DNA of 64,000 bases from DATAES01 sp036493595 (GCA_036493595.1 DASXPN010000072.1:6040-70039); one strand, 5' to 3'; numbered from the stretch's first letter, positions 51,828-61,697 are shown. Numbers and translations: made by a program. Notes: generated by a model not told the origin, from the sequence alone.

Positions 51828-52949
51828 CTACCCGAGCGCTTCCGCGACCTCGAAGCCGTCCACGCCGAGCGCATCGGCGACCGCAGGGTGGGTCACCATC
51901 CCGTTGCATGTGTTGAGGCCGTGCGCGAGCGGTGGATCGAGACGGATCGCCTCGGCCACACCGTGCACCGCGAGCGCCACCAGATACGGCAGCGTGGCGT
52001 TGGTCAGCGCGTAGGTGGACGTGTGCGGCACCGCGCCCGGGATGTTGCCGACTGCGTAGTGGATGACGTCGTGACGCACGTACACCGGGTCGGTGTGCGT
52101 GGTCTCGCGGATGCCTTCGACGCAGCCGCCCTGGTCGATCGCGACGTCGACGAGCACCGACCCTGGCCGCATCGTCTGCACCATGTCGTCCGTCACGAGC
52201 GTCGGAGCGCGACCACCGGGCACGAGCACGGCGCCGATCAGCAGGTCCGCATCGGCGACAGCTCGCTCGAGCGCGCCCTTGTTCGAGGCCAGCGTGAGGA
52301 TGCGGCCCTTGTGGATCTGGTCGACCCAGCGCAGCCGGTCGATGTTCTTGTCGAGGAGGACGACCTCGGCCTCCATGCCGGCCGCGATCCACGCCGCGTT
52401 CCATCCCACGTTGCCGGCGCCGAGCACGACGACGCGACCGGGACGAACGCCGGGTGCGCCACCGAGGAGCACGCCCCGGCCGCCGCTTGCCTTTTCGAGG
52501 TAGTGGGCGCCCGCCTGGGTCGCCATGCGGCCCGCCACCTCGCTCATCGGTGCGAGCAGCGGGAGCGCGCCGTCGTCGGTCTGTACGGTCTCGTAGGCGA
52601 CCGCGGTGCACTTCGACGAGAGCAACGCTTTGGCCACCTCGGGATAGGCGGCGAGGTGGAGATAGGTGAAGAGGATGAGGTCGTCGCGCAAGTGGCCGAA
52701 CTCGGACTCCTGTGGTTCCTTCACCTTGCACACGAGGTCGGCCTGGTCCCACACCGCGCCGGCGTCGTCGACGATGGCCGCACCCGCGCCTTCGTATTCG
52801 GCGTCGGTGATGCCGGCGCCTGATCCCGCGGCCGACTGCACCACGACCCGGACACCGACGTGGGTCAACTCCCGAACGCCGTCGGGCGTGATCGCGACAC
52901 GATGTTCGCTGTCCTTCACCTCCGAGGGCACGCCGACGGTGGCGGTCAT
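51828..52949 (-). CDS. ald: Alanine dehydrogenase
   Basis: This 373-residue protein starts at ATG 52949. GVPSEVKDSEHRVAITP holds the substrate Arg/Lys region, VVLGAGNVGWNAAW is the NAD fold, and PGAVPHTSTYALTNATLPY the C-terminal motif. It interconverts alanine and pyruvate with ammonia and NADH. Of two ATGs the second fits better: AGAAGGA lies about nine bases before it, and it overlaps the aminotransferase stop (ATGA). Confidence 0.93.
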   Translation of the reverse strand: MTATVGVPSEVKDSEHRVAITPDGVRELTHVGVRVVVQSAAGSGAGITDAEYEGAGAAIVDDAGAVWDQADLVCKVKEPQESEFGHLRDDLILFTYLHLAAYPEVAKALLSSKCTAVAYETVQTDDGALPLLAPMSEVAGRMATQAGAHYLEKASGGRGVLLGGAPGVRPGRVVVLGAGNVGWNAAWIAAGMEAEVVLLDKNIDRLRWVDQIHKGRILTLASNKGALERAVADADLLIGAVLVPGGRAPTLVTDDMVQTMRPGSVLVDVAIDQGGCVEGIRETTHTDPVYVRHDVIHYAVGNIPGAVPHTSTYALTNATLPYLVALAVHGVAEAIRLDPPLAHGLNTCNGMVTHPAVADALGVDGFEVAEALG

Positions 52950-54346
52950 CCCAACCATTCCTTCTGCGCTTCGGTGAAGACGGCCCGCAGGATCGATTCG
53001 ATCTCCGCGAACTCTTCCGGTCCGCAGGTGAGCACGGGTGCGAGTTGGACGACGGGGTCGACGCGGTCGTCGGCGCGGCAGATCAGTCCGGCTTCGAACA
53101 GCCGGGGTGCGACGAGGCCGCGCATCAGCCGCTCGCGTTCCTCGGGCGTGAAGCGGGCACGTGGGTCGTGCGGATCCTTCACCAACTCGACCGCGAGGAA
53201 GTAGCCGTCACCCCTCACGTCGCCCACGATGTCGAGGTCGCGAAGCGAATCGAGCCCGCGCCTGAACTCTGCCGCGTTGTCGCGCACGTGCTCGACGATG
53301 CCCTCGCGTGCGAACACGTCGAGGTTGGCGAGCGCGACCGCGCAACTCACGGGATGACCGGCGAACGTGATGCCATGGGCGAAGCTGGCGGTGCCTTCGA
53401 GGAACGGTTCCGCGAGCGTGTCGCGCACGATCACCCCACCGAGTGGCGAGTACCCGGAGGTGACGCCCTTGGCGAACGTGATCATGTCCGGCACGTAGCC
53501 GTACCGGTCCGCCGCGAACATCGAGCCGAGACGACCGAAGGCGCAGATGACTTCGTCGGACACGAGCAGCACGCCGTACCGGTCGCAGATCTCGCGCACC
53601 CGTGGGAAGTAGCCGGGTGGGGGCGGGAAGCAGCCACCGGTGTTCTGCACGGGCTCGAGGTAGACCGCGCACACCGTCTCGGGACCTTCGGCGAGGATCG
53701 CCTGCTCGATCGCATCCGCGCACGCGGCCCCGAAGCGATCGTCGTCGGCGGTGACCTCGGGCGCGAACGCGGAACGGAACCGGTTCGTGTTGGACACGTG
53801 CACCGCGCTCGGGACCAGCGGTTCGAATGCGCTCTTGATCGCGGGCAGACCGGTGATGGACAGCGCCCCCATGGTCGTGCCGTGATAGGCGAGGTTGCGG
53901 GCGATGACCTTCGTGCGGCCGGGCTGGCCGATGGCGCGGAAGTACGAGCGCGCCAACTTCCATGCCGATTCGACCGCCTCGGATCCACCGGTGGTGAAGA
54001 AGACGCGGTTCAGATCAGCGGGAGCGAGGGACGCGAGACGGGCGGCGAGCTCGACCGCGGCGGGGTGAGCCGCCGCCCAGATGGGGTAGTAGGCGAGCTT
54101 CTGCGCCTGCGCGGCGGCGGCCCCGGCCAGTTCCGCGCGACCGTGACCGACCTGGACGACGAACAGCCCGGACAACCCGTCGAGGTAGCGCTTGCCCTTG
54201 TCGTCGTAGAGGTGGACGCCCTCCCCCCGCACGAACATCGGGATGTCCTTGCCGGTGAATGCACCGAGGCGGCTGAAGTGCATCCAGAGGTGGCGGTGAG
54301 CCTGCTGTTGGAGCAGCTCGTGATCGTCAGGCACCCTTGCCATCAT
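52946..54346 (-). CDS. Class III PLP aminotransferase (omega-amino-acid type)
   Basis: The frame is 466 residues from ATG 54346 (ATG 54343 also possible). The PLP lysine is in TFAKGVTSGYSPLGGV, with SDEVICAFGR before it and TGGSEAVESAWKLAR near the phosphate. Sequence and length fit omega-amino acid:pyruvate or putrescine/beta-alanine type enzymes. With ald as the next gene, alanine formed from pyruvate could be recycled to pyruvate. Its start overlaps the start of the divergent PotD-like gene. Confidence 0.88.
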   Translation of the reverse strand: MMARVPDDHELLQQQAHRHLWMHFSRLGAFTGKDIPMFVRGEGVHLYDDKGKRYLDGLSGLFVVQVGHGRAELAGAAAAQAQKLAYYPIWAAAHPAAVELAARLASLAPADLNRVFFTTGGSEAVESAWKLARSYFRAIGQPGRTKVIARNLAYHGTTMGALSITGLPAIKSAFEPLVPSAVHVSNTNRFRSAFAPEVTADDDRFGAACADAIEQAILAEGPETVCAVYLEPVQNTGGCFPPPPGYFPRVREICDRYGVLLVSDEVICAFGRLGSMFAADRYGYVPDMITFAKGVTSGYSPLGGVIVRDTLAEPFLEGTASFAHGITFAGHPVSCAVALANLDVFAREGIVEHVRDNAAEFRRGLDSLRDLDIVGDVRGDGYFLAVELVKDPHDPRARFTPEERERLMRGLVAPRLFEAGLICRADDRVDPVVQLAPVLTCGPEEFAEIESILRAVFTEAQKEWLG

Positions 54347-55379
54347 GCCCGCACCCATCGGTCGCCGCCGGTTCCTTGCCGGCGCGGCAGCGATGGCGGC
54401 CGCGTCGGTGGCGGCATGCAGCTCGCGGGCCCGCGCCCTGGGGGCGCCGGCCGGTGTGATCACGGTGGCGAACTTCCCCTTCTACATCGATGCGACGACG
54501 AATCCCGGCTTCACCTCGGCGACCGGCATCGACGTCGAGTATCACGAAGAAATCGTCGACGAGGCGGTGTGGCTCGCCAACGGGTTGCAACGGGTGGTGA
54601 GCGGGCAACCACTCGGACGTGACGTCGTGGTCGTCAGTGACTGGGCCGCCGCGCAACTGGCACGTCACGGCGCGGTGCCGGCGACGGGCAACGCGACGTG
54701 GGCGCAAGGAATGGTCGGCATCGCGTACGACCGCCGTGCGTTGGGCCGCGACCTCACGAGCGCGAAGGAATTGTTCCAGCCGGATCTGCACGGGCGAGTC
54801 GTCCTTCCGAACGACGCGCGGCACGCGCTCGGCATCGCGCTGCTGGCCGACGACGTCGATCCGTCGACGGCGACGATGGACGAGATCGCCGCGACGGCGA
54901 CGCACCTCGCGAACTCGGTGCAGCTCGGGCAACTGTTGCCCGTCGACGGTGCGCACCCGATCGACAAGCTCATCGCGGGAGACGCGTCTGCCATCGTGAC
55001 GAGCGCGAGCGACACGGTCGGCATCGAGGTACTTCTTCCGGATGTGCAATTCGTCGTGCCTCTCGAAGGCGGCCTGCTGCTCACCGATGTCGCGGCAGTG
55101 ACCAACTCGGCCGCGAACGCGACCGGAGGCCATCGCTACGTCGACTACGCCGGCGAGCCCGCGCATGCTGCGGACCGTTTCCGGGCCGTGCCCGCGATGT
55201 GGACGATCGACGGCGTCACGGCTCGCCTCGACGCGATCGCCCCGGCGGTCGTCGCCGACCCTCGCCGCAACCCTCCGCTCGACGTGCGAGCGCGCCTGCG
55301 TTCCTTCCGGATCCTCGATGACGACGAGGACGCCCGGCTACGCGATTTGTTCGCGACCGCGGTCACGCCCGGTCGGTAG
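54345..55379 (+). CDS. PotD-like polyamine-type binding lipoprotein (orphan)
   Basis: This 344-residue protein has a twin-arginine-like signal (RRRFLAG) and a lipobox ending at VAAC, so Tat-exported lipoprotein is likely. The mature part is a periplasmic-binding fold of the spermidine/putrescine class (VITVANFPFYIDA, DVVVVSDWAAAQLARHG, WAQGMVGIAYDRRALG). No permease or ATPase is adjacent. The divergent class III aminotransferase could act on a polyamine-derived amine, which fits the binding class. Inference only. Confidence 0.78.
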   Translation: MPAPIGRRRFLAGAAAMAAASVAACSSRARALGAPAGVITVANFPFYIDATTNPGFTSATGIDVEYHEEIVDEAVWLANGLQRVVSGQPLGRDVVVVSDWAAAQLARHGAVPATGNATWAQGMVGIAYDRRALGRDLTSAKELFQPDLHGRVVLPNDARHALGIALLADDVDPSTATMDEIAATATHLANSVQLGQLLPVDGAHPIDKLIAGDASAIVTSASDTVGIEVLLPDVQFVVPLEGGLLLTDVAAVTNSAANATGGHRYVDYAGEPAHAADRFRAVPAMWTIDGVTARLDAIAPAVVADPRRNPPLDVRARLRSFRILDDDEDARLRDLFATAVTPGR

Positions 55380-55388
55380 GGTGCCCCG

Positions 55389-56306
55389 ATGGGATCACCG
55401 CGCGTCGCGCTGGCCCCGGACGGCGTCCGCGCGTGGCTGTCCGATGCGATCGAGGCCGGCGGCGGCACGGTCGTCGATGCGGCGGACGCGGAAGCACTGG
55501 TGTGGGCCGAGCCGGCGCGCGCCGCCGAGCTCGACGGCCTGTTGCATGGCGGCGCCGCGGGCGTGAAGTGGGTGCAACTGCCGTGGGCGGGCATCGAGCC
55601 CTATGCCGGCGTGATCAACGGCGATCGTGTGTGGACGTGTGCGAAGGGCGTCTACGCCGATCCGGTCGCCGAGCATGCGCTCACGTTGCTGCTCGCGGGC
55701 CTGCGCGGCCTCGGCCGCTACGGGCGCGCCACCACCTGGACCGAGCCGTCTGGCACCAACCTGCTGGGCGGCAAGGTCACGGTGATCGGCGGCGGTGGCA
55801 TCTGCGAATCGTTCCTTCGTCTCGTCGCGGGATTCCGTGCCGACGTGACCGTCGTGCGGCGCCGTCCGGTATCCATGAACGGTGCGGCGCGTGTTGTCGG
55901 CATCGACTCGGTGCACGACGCCCTGGACGGCGCTGTCGGCGTGGTGCTTGCGCTCGCCCTCACTCCCGACACTGAAGGCATCATCGGCCGGGCCGAGCTC
56001 GAACGCATGAGCGAGCGCGGTTGGCTCGTCAACGTGGCGCGGGGCAAGCACGTCGTCACCGGTGAGCTCGTGGACGCGTTGCAGGCGGCGGTGATCGGCG
56101 GAGCCGCGCTCGACGTCACCGAACCCGAGCCGTTGCCTGACGGCCATCCGTTGTGGTCGATGCCGAACTGCATCCTCACGCCCCATGTCGGCAACACGCC
56201 CGAGATGGCGCTTCCCTTGCTCGCCGCTCGCATCACCGAGAACGTGCGGCGGTGGGGGAGCGGCGAACCGCTGCTCGGACTCGTCGATCCGTCTCTTGGC
56301 TATTGA
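55389..56306 (+). CDS. D-isomer-specific 2-hydroxyacid dehydrogenase
   Basis: This 305-residue protein has the NAD fold GGGGICESFLRLVAGF; NVARGKHVVTGELVDAL and LDVTEPEPLPDGHPLW carry the Arg/Glu region, and LTPHVGNTPEM supplies the catalytic His. It reduces a 2-oxo acid or oxidises a D-2-hydroxy acid. It is ten bases after the PotD-like gene and overlaps the DUF2087 gene. Confidence 0.87.
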   Translation: MGSPRVALAPDGVRAWLSDAIEAGGGTVVDAADAEALVWAEPARAAELDGLLHGGAAGVKWVQLPWAGIEPYAGVINGDRVWTCAKGVYADPVAEHALTLLLAGLRGLGRYGRATTWTEPSGTNLLGGKVTVIGGGGICESFLRLVAGFRADVTVVRRRPVSMNGAARVVGIDSVHDALDGAVGVVLALALTPDTEGIIGRAELERMSERGWLVNVARGKHVVTGELVDALQAAVIGGAALDVTEPEPLPDGHPLWSMPNCILTPHVGNTPEMALPLLAARITENVRRWGSGEPLLGLVDPSLGY

Positions 56307-56841
56307 CGCCGTCGGGCTCGCCGGTCTGCTGGCCGACTCGACGCGTCGCCGCGTCGTGTCCGCGCTCGTGCTCGGCGACCGCACCGTCGAGCAGATCCGC
56401 GAGTCGACCGGCCTCGAGTCCGGCGCCATCGTCAAGGCCTTGTCGCGTCTGATCGATGGCGAGCTCGTCCTTCCGGGTCGTGACCGCGACTACGTCGTGA
56501 TCGAGGAGGCCTTCGTCGCGGCGGCGCGATCCGCGGCGCCGCCGCCCGATCGCGATGAGCATGCAGACGCCCCGACGGAAGAGGCTCGAGTGCTCCGCTC
56601 CTTCGTGCGCGACGGACGGTTGCAGTCGATCCCGACGCAACACTCGAAGCGGCTCGTCGTGCTGAACCGCCTGGCCCAGGAGTTCGACCCGGGCCGGCGC
56701 TACCCGGAGCAAGAGGTCAACGCCATTCTGCGGCGGTGGCACGACGACAGCGCGGCGCTACGGCGTTACCTCGTCGACGACGGTTTCATGGAACGAGCGA
56801 GCGGCGAGTACTGGCGGGCGGGCGGCACCTTCGAGCCGTAA
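56296..56841 (+). CDS. ArsR-like winged helix with DUF2087 domain
   Basis: The frame is 181 residues from TTG 56296 (MAIDAVGLAGLLADSTRRR). An HTH-like half (VVSALVLGDRTVEQIRESTG) is followed by a DUF2087 domain (QHSKRLVVLNRLAQEFDPGR, YPEQEVNAILRRWHDDSAAL, RRYLVDDGFMERASGEYWR). It overlaps the dehydrogenase gene by 11 bases. DUF2087 proteins are often transcriptional regulators. The start is uncertain; the open frame extends upstream without similarity. Confidence 0.75.
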   Translation: MAIDAVGLAGLLADSTRRRVVSALVLGDRTVEQIRESTGLESGAIVKALSRLIDGELVLPGRDRDYVVIEEAFVAAARSAAPPPDRDEHADAPTEEARVLRSFVRDGRLQSIPTQHSKRLVVLNRLAQEFDPGRRYPEQEVNAILRRWHDDSAALRRYLVDDGFMERASGEYWRAGGTFEP

Positions 56842-56847
56842 TTCCCG

Positions 56848-58431
56848 TTACGGGTCGATGACCACGCCCGGGTTGAGGATGGCAGCGGGATCGAGCGCGT
56901 GCTTCGCAGCGCGCAGCGCGGCAGCGAACGGCTCCGGGCGTTGCTGGTCGTACCACGGGCGGTGATCCCGGCCGACGGCGTGGTGATGCGTGATCGTGCC
57001 GCCGTGGGCGAGCACGGCTTCCGACGCGGCCGCCTTGATCTCGGCCCACATCGACAGCTCGGATCCCCACCGCCCGGGGGCGGTCACCGAGAAGTACGGA
57101 GCGGGACCGTCGGGGTAGACGTGCGTGAAGCGGCACGTGACCCATCCGCCGCCGCAGATGTCTCGCAAGGCTCGCTCGACGGCCGCGGTCGCCCCGGCGT
57201 GCAGCGCCTCGAACTGTGACCACACGCACGCGGTCTCGAACGTCTCGACGATCACCCCCATGGCCACGAGCGCGTCACGTCCGTATGGAGCCCGCAGGAA
57301 GGAGTTCTTCCACGTGCCGACGGAATCCTCGGTCGCGCCGGATCGCACCTCGGGCACGACACCACCGTGGTCTCGACACAACTCGACGGCGCGCTCGATC
57401 CACGCGTCGACGGGATGGTCCGCCGACTCGAACCCGAGCACGAGCAGCGCGCTGCCGTCGTCGACGCCGGCCGAGATCATGGCCTCGCCCGCGTCGAGCA
57501 GGCGGCAGTTCGTCGGGAACAGACCGGACTGCGCGACCGCGCGCGTCGCGTCGACGCCGCGGCCGTAGTCCGCGAAGCGCACGCCGGCCGACGCCTTGAA
57601 CCGCACGCGGTCCTGTACGCGCATCCACGCTTCGGTGATCACGCCGAGCGTGCCTTCGCCGCCGAGTGCGAGTCGGTCAGGCGACGGGCCGGCGCCGGAG
57701 CCAGGCAGCCGGCGTGACTCGATGACGCCGCCGGGAGTGACCATGCGTATGGACTCCACGAGATCGTCGATGTGGGTGTAGACGCTCGCGTAGTGGCCCC
57801 CGGACCGCGTGGCGAGCCAGCCGCCGAGGGTCGAGAACTCGAACGACTGCGGGAAGTGACGCAGCGTGTAGTCATGCGGCCGTAGCTGGTCTTCGAGCAC
57901 CGGCCCGAGCGTGCCGCCTTGGATGCGAGCCGCACGCGCCACCGGATCGATCTCGAGCACCCGGTCGAGCCGCGTCAGGTCGATGGTGACGACACCGGCG
58001 TAGCTGTCGTCGACGAGGCCGGCCTCGACACCGCCCACGACCGAGGATCCACCGCCGTACGGCACCGCCGCGACGTTGGCGCCGGCGCACCAGTCGAGCA
58101 GAGCGACGAGGTCGTCCTCGTCGCGAGGAAAGCCGACGGCATCGGGCGGTCGCGAGAAGTCGCCGTGGTAGCCACGCACGACGTCGCGGTACGACTTGCC
58201 GTAGGTGTGTCCCACGCGCTCGCGGCGGTCAGACGTGCAGATGGCGTCGAGCGGAGGGGGCGGTGACACTCGCGGCTCGGGGAGGTCGAGTCGGTCGAGG
58301 TCGGGAGGTGGGTGGACCTCGAGATCGGTGCCGAAGCGCGGGCCGAGCGCGGCCGCGAGCTTCTCGATCTGATCGGGCCGGAGCGCAGCGTCCTCCCATC
58401 CCCAACCCCACCACGAGCGCAGGCGCGACAT
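56848..58431 (-). CDS. FAD-linked oxidase, alkylglycerone-phosphate synthase-like
   Basis: This 527-residue protein starts at ATG 58431. An FAD_binding_4 domain holds PYGGGSSVVGGVE and GWLATRSGGHYASVYTHIDD. The C-terminal HHHAVGRDHRPW is the triple-His hallmark of alkyldihydroxyacetone-phosphate synthase, and WKNSFLRAPYGRDALVAMG is typical of that family. It would make an ether bond or act as a related FAD lyase/oxidase; true ether-lipid synthesis is not proven. It converges with DUF2087. Confidence 0.85.
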   Translation of the reverse strand: MSRLRSWWGWGWEDAALRPDQIEKLAAALGPRFGTDLEVHPPPDLDRLDLPEPRVSPPPPLDAICTSDRRERVGHTYGKSYRDVVRGYHGDFSRPPDAVGFPRDEDDLVALLDWCAGANVAAVPYGGGSSVVGGVEAGLVDDSYAGVVTIDLTRLDRVLEIDPVARAARIQGGTLGPVLEDQLRPHDYTLRHFPQSFEFSTLGGWLATRSGGHYASVYTHIDDLVESIRMVTPGGVIESRRLPGSGAGPSPDRLALGGEGTLGVITEAWMRVQDRVRFKASAGVRFADYGRGVDATRAVAQSGLFPTNCRLLDAGEAMISAGVDDGSALLVLGFESADHPVDAWIERAVELCRDHGGVVPEVRSGATEDSVGTWKNSFLRAPYGRDALVAMGVIVETFETACVWSQFEALHAGATAAVERALRDICGGGWVTCRFTHVYPDGPAPYFSVTAPGRWGSELSMWAEIKAAASEAVLAHGGTITHHHAVGRDHRPWYDQQRPEPFAAALRAAKHALDPAAILNPGVVIDP

Positions 58432-58467
58432 GCGTCGACCATACGCGGTGCGGGTACCGTGCAGCCG

Positions 58468-59094
58468 ATGACCCGGACGCACTACGAGGTGCTCGGCGTC
58501 TCCCGCTCTGCCGGTGGTGACGCGGTGCGCCGGGCGTACATCGGTCGGGCCCGGCAGTTCCATCCTGATCGGTACGTCGACGCGGGGACGGCACAGCGCG
58601 CCGCGGCGCAACGATCGATGCAAGAGGTCAACGAGGCCTGGCGGGTGTTGGGCGATCCTGGCCGACGCCGCCGCTATGACGCCGAGCTCGATCCGGTCAT
58701 GAGCGTGCGAGCGCGTTGGGAGTCCGAGGACGAACGGTTCGCCACGCGGCTCGACGGCACGATGCCCGAGACCGTCGAGGTCATGGATCCCGCTTCACGG
58801 GTGATCCGTGGGCTGCCGTGGGTCGTCCTGATCGTGGTGCTGTTGGCCATCTTCGTGTTCACCGCGTACGCGGTCACCGGCAACCCCGCCACAGACCAGC
58901 CCGGTGGCGGTGGGGGGAGCAGCGCGTGCGTCACGATCGGTGACGGGCCGACCGTGCAGCCGGCGTCGTGCGGCACGCCGGGCGCCCGAGCGGTGGTCGC
59001 TCAAGTCGGGGTGACGCAAGGGTGCCCGCTTGACTCGGAGCGGTTGCAACCGGCGACCGGATCGGTGGCGTACTGCCTTCGGGTCGGGCCATGA
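58468..59094 (+). CDS. J-domain membrane protein
   Basis: This 208-residue protein has a DnaJ J domain at about 4-70 with the HPD motif (FHPDRYV) and EVNEAWRVLGDPGRRRRYD. One membrane span of about 20 residues lies near 118-140 (LPWVVLIVVLLAIFVFTAYAV). The exported or cytosolic C-terminal part has three Cys. It lacks the Gly/Phe and zinc regions of a full DnaJ, so it would recruit DnaK at the membrane. It is divergent from the AGPS-like gene. Confidence 0.82.
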   Translation: MTRTHYEVLGVSRSAGGDAVRRAYIGRARQFHPDRYVDAGTAQRAAAQRSMQEVNEAWRVLGDPGRRRRYDAELDPVMSVRARWESEDERFATRLDGTMPETVEVMDPASRVIRGLPWVVLIVVLLAIFVFTAYAVTGNPATDQPGGGGGSSACVTIGDGPTVQPASCGTPGARAVVAQVGVTQGCPLDSERLQPATGSVAYCLRVGP

Positions 59095-59095
59095 G

Positions 59096-59608
59096 GTGAC
59101 GCCAGAAGCTCGCAGCGCGAGCGCGGACATCGCACTCGCGTGGTGGCGCGCGTTCGGCGAAGCCGATCTCGAGACGCTCTGTGCACTCAGCTCCAAGCCG
59201 GTTCGTTACATGGTTGCGCGCGGGTTGGTCGCGGATGCGTTGAACGCGCTCGATGCGGAAGGCGACGTGCTCGGTTCCCGCGATGTGCTGCTCGCGTGTC
59301 AGGACTTCGCGCTGCACGGTGCACGCGGCCCACGCTGGTCGATGGCCGGAGGGCATCAGCACATGGCCGTTCGACCGGCGCGCATGGACCAGCTCATCAG
59401 CGCGATGCGGATGTTCCCACTGACCGTGGCTGACCTCGATGGCTACACGCAGATCACATTCCATCCACCGGACTCGCCGCCGATGCCGTGGACGGTCGAT
59501 CTCACCGAGGAGACGGTCGTCGGCTTCGCCGTCGTGCTGTGGGGCACGCAGGACGCCGCGCAACTGGGCGAACGCGTCGCGCTCGACCCTGCCGCGCTGT
59601 GGCGCTGA
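59096..59608 (+). CDS. Unknown protein, possibly NTF2-like
   Basis: The frame is 170 residues from GTG 59096, one base after the J-domain gene stop. ADIALAWWRAFGEADLETLCAL and later VVGFAVVLWGTQDAA are the main recognisable helical and beta stretches. I see no confident family; an NTF2-like fold is possible. It is probably co-transcribed with the J-domain gene. No membrane span. Confidence 0.6.
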   Translation: MTPEARSASADIALAWWRAFGEADLETLCALSSKPVRYMVARGLVADALNALDAEGDVLGSRDVLLACQDFALHGARGPRWSMAGGHQHMAVRPARMDQLISAMRMFPLTVADLDGYTQITFHPPDSPPMPWTVDLTEETVVGFAVVLWGTQDAAQLGERVALDPAALWR

Positions 59609-59626
59609 CGGGTGTGCGGTGACGCG

Positions 59627-60439
59627 TCAGATGCGAAAGAACAAGTTGCAGAACCGGTCGGCGATGCGGGTGTCGCCGCGGGCGGTTCCGCCGTTGATCC
59701 GTCCCATGGCGGTGAGCACGAAGCTCGCGGGATCGAAGTCGATCACCAGCGGGAGGTCGCCCACGTCGCCTGGCTCGAGTCCGACACCCTCCGGGCTCAC
59801 CGTCACGCGCGTCTCGCCGCCGTTGTTGCCCGACAAGCGCACGCCGAGCGTGAACGGGTCGACCGATACGCACTCTGCCGTCGACTGCCACACGATGAAA
59901 CAGAAGGGCACGAGCAGGTCTGCGGCGTCGCCGTCCATCGCATGTGACCGTCCGGACCCTTGCCGGATGTCCCACGAATGGACCGTGTAGTCCACGAGCT
60001 GTGCGACGGGATAGAAGAAAGCCGGCAGCGGGCCCATGTACTTGTGGGGCACGATGAAGCCACCCCACGCGTCGGCATCGAGCCCTTCGATCATCGCCAG
60101 CATCTCGGCGCGATCCTTCTCGAGGCGTTGCAGCATCTCGTCCTGCGGTGTATCTCGAAACGCCGTCGCGCCGTCGTCGACGTGCTTGTCCATTCCCTTC
60201 ACGCCGAGCGCGTCGGGCACCGTGCCGTTGCCGGCCGCCGCACCCCATCCCGCGAAATAGCCCTCCGTGGTGTCGACGAGGTGACCGATCACATCGCGCA
60301 CCTCCCAGTGTCCGGCCGCGGTGGGCGCCTCCCAGGACTCGGGCGCGGACGCCATCGCGATCATCTCGTCGGACTGCTGACGGACCGTGCGCAAGAGGTT
60401 CTCCTTGCTCGCAAAGTCCATGAAGTTCCACTCGCTCAC
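59627..60439 (-). CDS. DinB/mycothiol-dependent maleylpyruvate isomerase-like protein
   Basis: This 270-residue protein has the MDMPI motif HWEVRDVIGHLVDTTEGY with the metal His, and VDYTVHSWDIRQGSGR, which gives the later metal ligands. C-terminal residues of about 180-270 look like the beta-rich domain of these proteins. The family binds mycothiol or acts as a thiol transferase in actinobacteria. The physiological reaction is not known here. Confidence 0.83.
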   Translation of the reverse strand: MSEWNFMDFASKENLLRTVRQQSDEMIAMASAPESWEAPTAAGHWEVRDVIGHLVDTTEGYFAGWGAAAGNGTVPDALGVKGMDKHVDDGATAFRDTPQDEMLQRLEKDRAEMLAMIEGLDADAWGGFIVPHKYMGPLPAFFYPVAQLVDYTVHSWDIRQGSGRSHAMDGDAADLLVPFCFIVWQSTAECVSVDPFTLGVRLSGNNGGETRVTVSPEGVGLEPGDVGDLPLVIDFDPASFVLTAMGRINGGTARGDTRIADRFCNLFFRI

Positions 60440-60494
60440 GGCGCACCTCCTCGTTCGCCCGCGTCGTTCGCAGCGTAGGACTTAGGCTCGGCGA

Positions 60495-61697
60495 GTGCCC
60501 GGCCCCATGGACGGTCTTCGCGTCGTCGAAGTCGGTATGTGGGTCGCGGGACCATCGGCAGCCGCCGTTCTCGGTGACTGGGGCGCGGACGTCGTCAAGA
60601 TCGAGCCGCCGGACGGCGACCCGTTCCGCGGCTTGCTGTCGGCGTTCGGGGGCGACGGAGCGAGCCCACCGTTCGAGCTGGACAACCGCAACAAACGCAG
60701 CGTCGGCCTGAACTTGTCGCACGAGGACGGTCGGCGCGTCGCCGCGCAACTCGTCGATCAGGCCGACGTGTTCATCACCAACGCGCGCGCATCCGCGCTC
60801 GAACGAGCGCGTCTCGACTACGCCACGGTGTCGGCGCGCAACCCGCGCCTCGTGTACGCGTCGGTCAGCGGCTACGGCGTCGCGGGCGACGAGCGCAACC
60901 GCGCCGCGTACGACGTCGGCGCGTTCTGGTCACGTGCCGGCATCGCCGCGGCACTCACTCCCGACGGCGCCGATCTCCCGTATCAGCGCGGTGGCATGGG
61001 TGACCACATGGCGGGAATGGCAGCCGCCGGCGCGGTTGCGGCCGCGCTCCTCGCGCGCGAGCGAACGGGCGAAGGACAACTCGTGTCGACATCGCTCTTG
61101 CGCATCGGGATGTACATGATGGGTTGGGACATCAGCATGTCGCTGCGGCTTGGCATCCCTGTCGTGCCGATGACGGTGACGGCGCCGCCGAACCCACTCA
61201 TCAACGCCTACACCGCAGGCGACGGCCGCCGGTTCTGGATGCTCGGGTTGCAAGCCGACCGTCACTGGCCCGACGTGTTGCGCGCCGTCGATCGCCCCGG
61301 TTGGGCGGACGACCCGCGCTTCAACTCCATCGAAGCGCGATGGCAGCATTCGGCCGAGCTGGTCGAGGAGCTGTCGATGGTCTTCGCCACGAAGCCGCTC
61401 GCCGAGTGGGCTTCGATCTTCGATCGCGAGGACGTGTGGTGGGCACCGGTGCAGTACGCACACGAGACCGTGAACGATCCGCAGGCCCATGCCGCGGGCG
61501 GATTCGTCGAGGTGCCGGCGGCCGACGGCGGCGACCCGGTCACGATGGTCGCGACGCCGGTCGACTTCCACGGCACGCCGTGGACGGCCCGCTCCATGCC
61601 CCCGGAATTCGCGCAGCACACCGAGGAAGTCCTCCTCGAGCTCGGCTACGACTGGGATCGGATCATCGAGCTGAAGGACGCCGGCGCCATCCCGTAA
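60495..61697 (+). CDS. CaiB/BaiF family CoA transferase
   Basis: This 400-residue class III CoA transferase starts at GTG 60495; ATG 60507 is also possible. GLRVVEVGMWVAGPSAAAVL begins the first domain, VVKIEPPDGDPFR binds CoA, and RGGMGDHMAGMAAAG holds the catalytic Asp. It moves CoA between carboxylic acids. A neighbouring enoyl-CoA enzyme is not present, so the acid is unknown. Confidence 0.9.
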   Translation: MPGPMDGLRVVEVGMWVAGPSAAAVLGDWGADVVKIEPPDGDPFRGLLSAFGGDGASPPFELDNRNKRSVGLNLSHEDGRRVAAQLVDQADVFITNARASALERARLDYATVSARNPRLVYASVSGYGVAGDERNRAAYDVGAFWSRAGIAAALTPDGADLPYQRGGMGDHMAGMAAAGAVAAALLARERTGEGQLVSTSLLRIGMYMMGWDISMSLRLGIPVVPMTVTAPPNPLINAYTAGDGRRFWMLGLQADRHWPDVLRAVDRPGWADDPRFNSIEARWQHSAELVEELSMVFATKPLAEWASIFDREDVWWAPVQYAHETVNDPQAHAAGGFVEVPAADGGDPVTMVATPVDFHGTPWTARSMPPEFAQHTEEVLLELGYDWDRIIELKDAGAIP

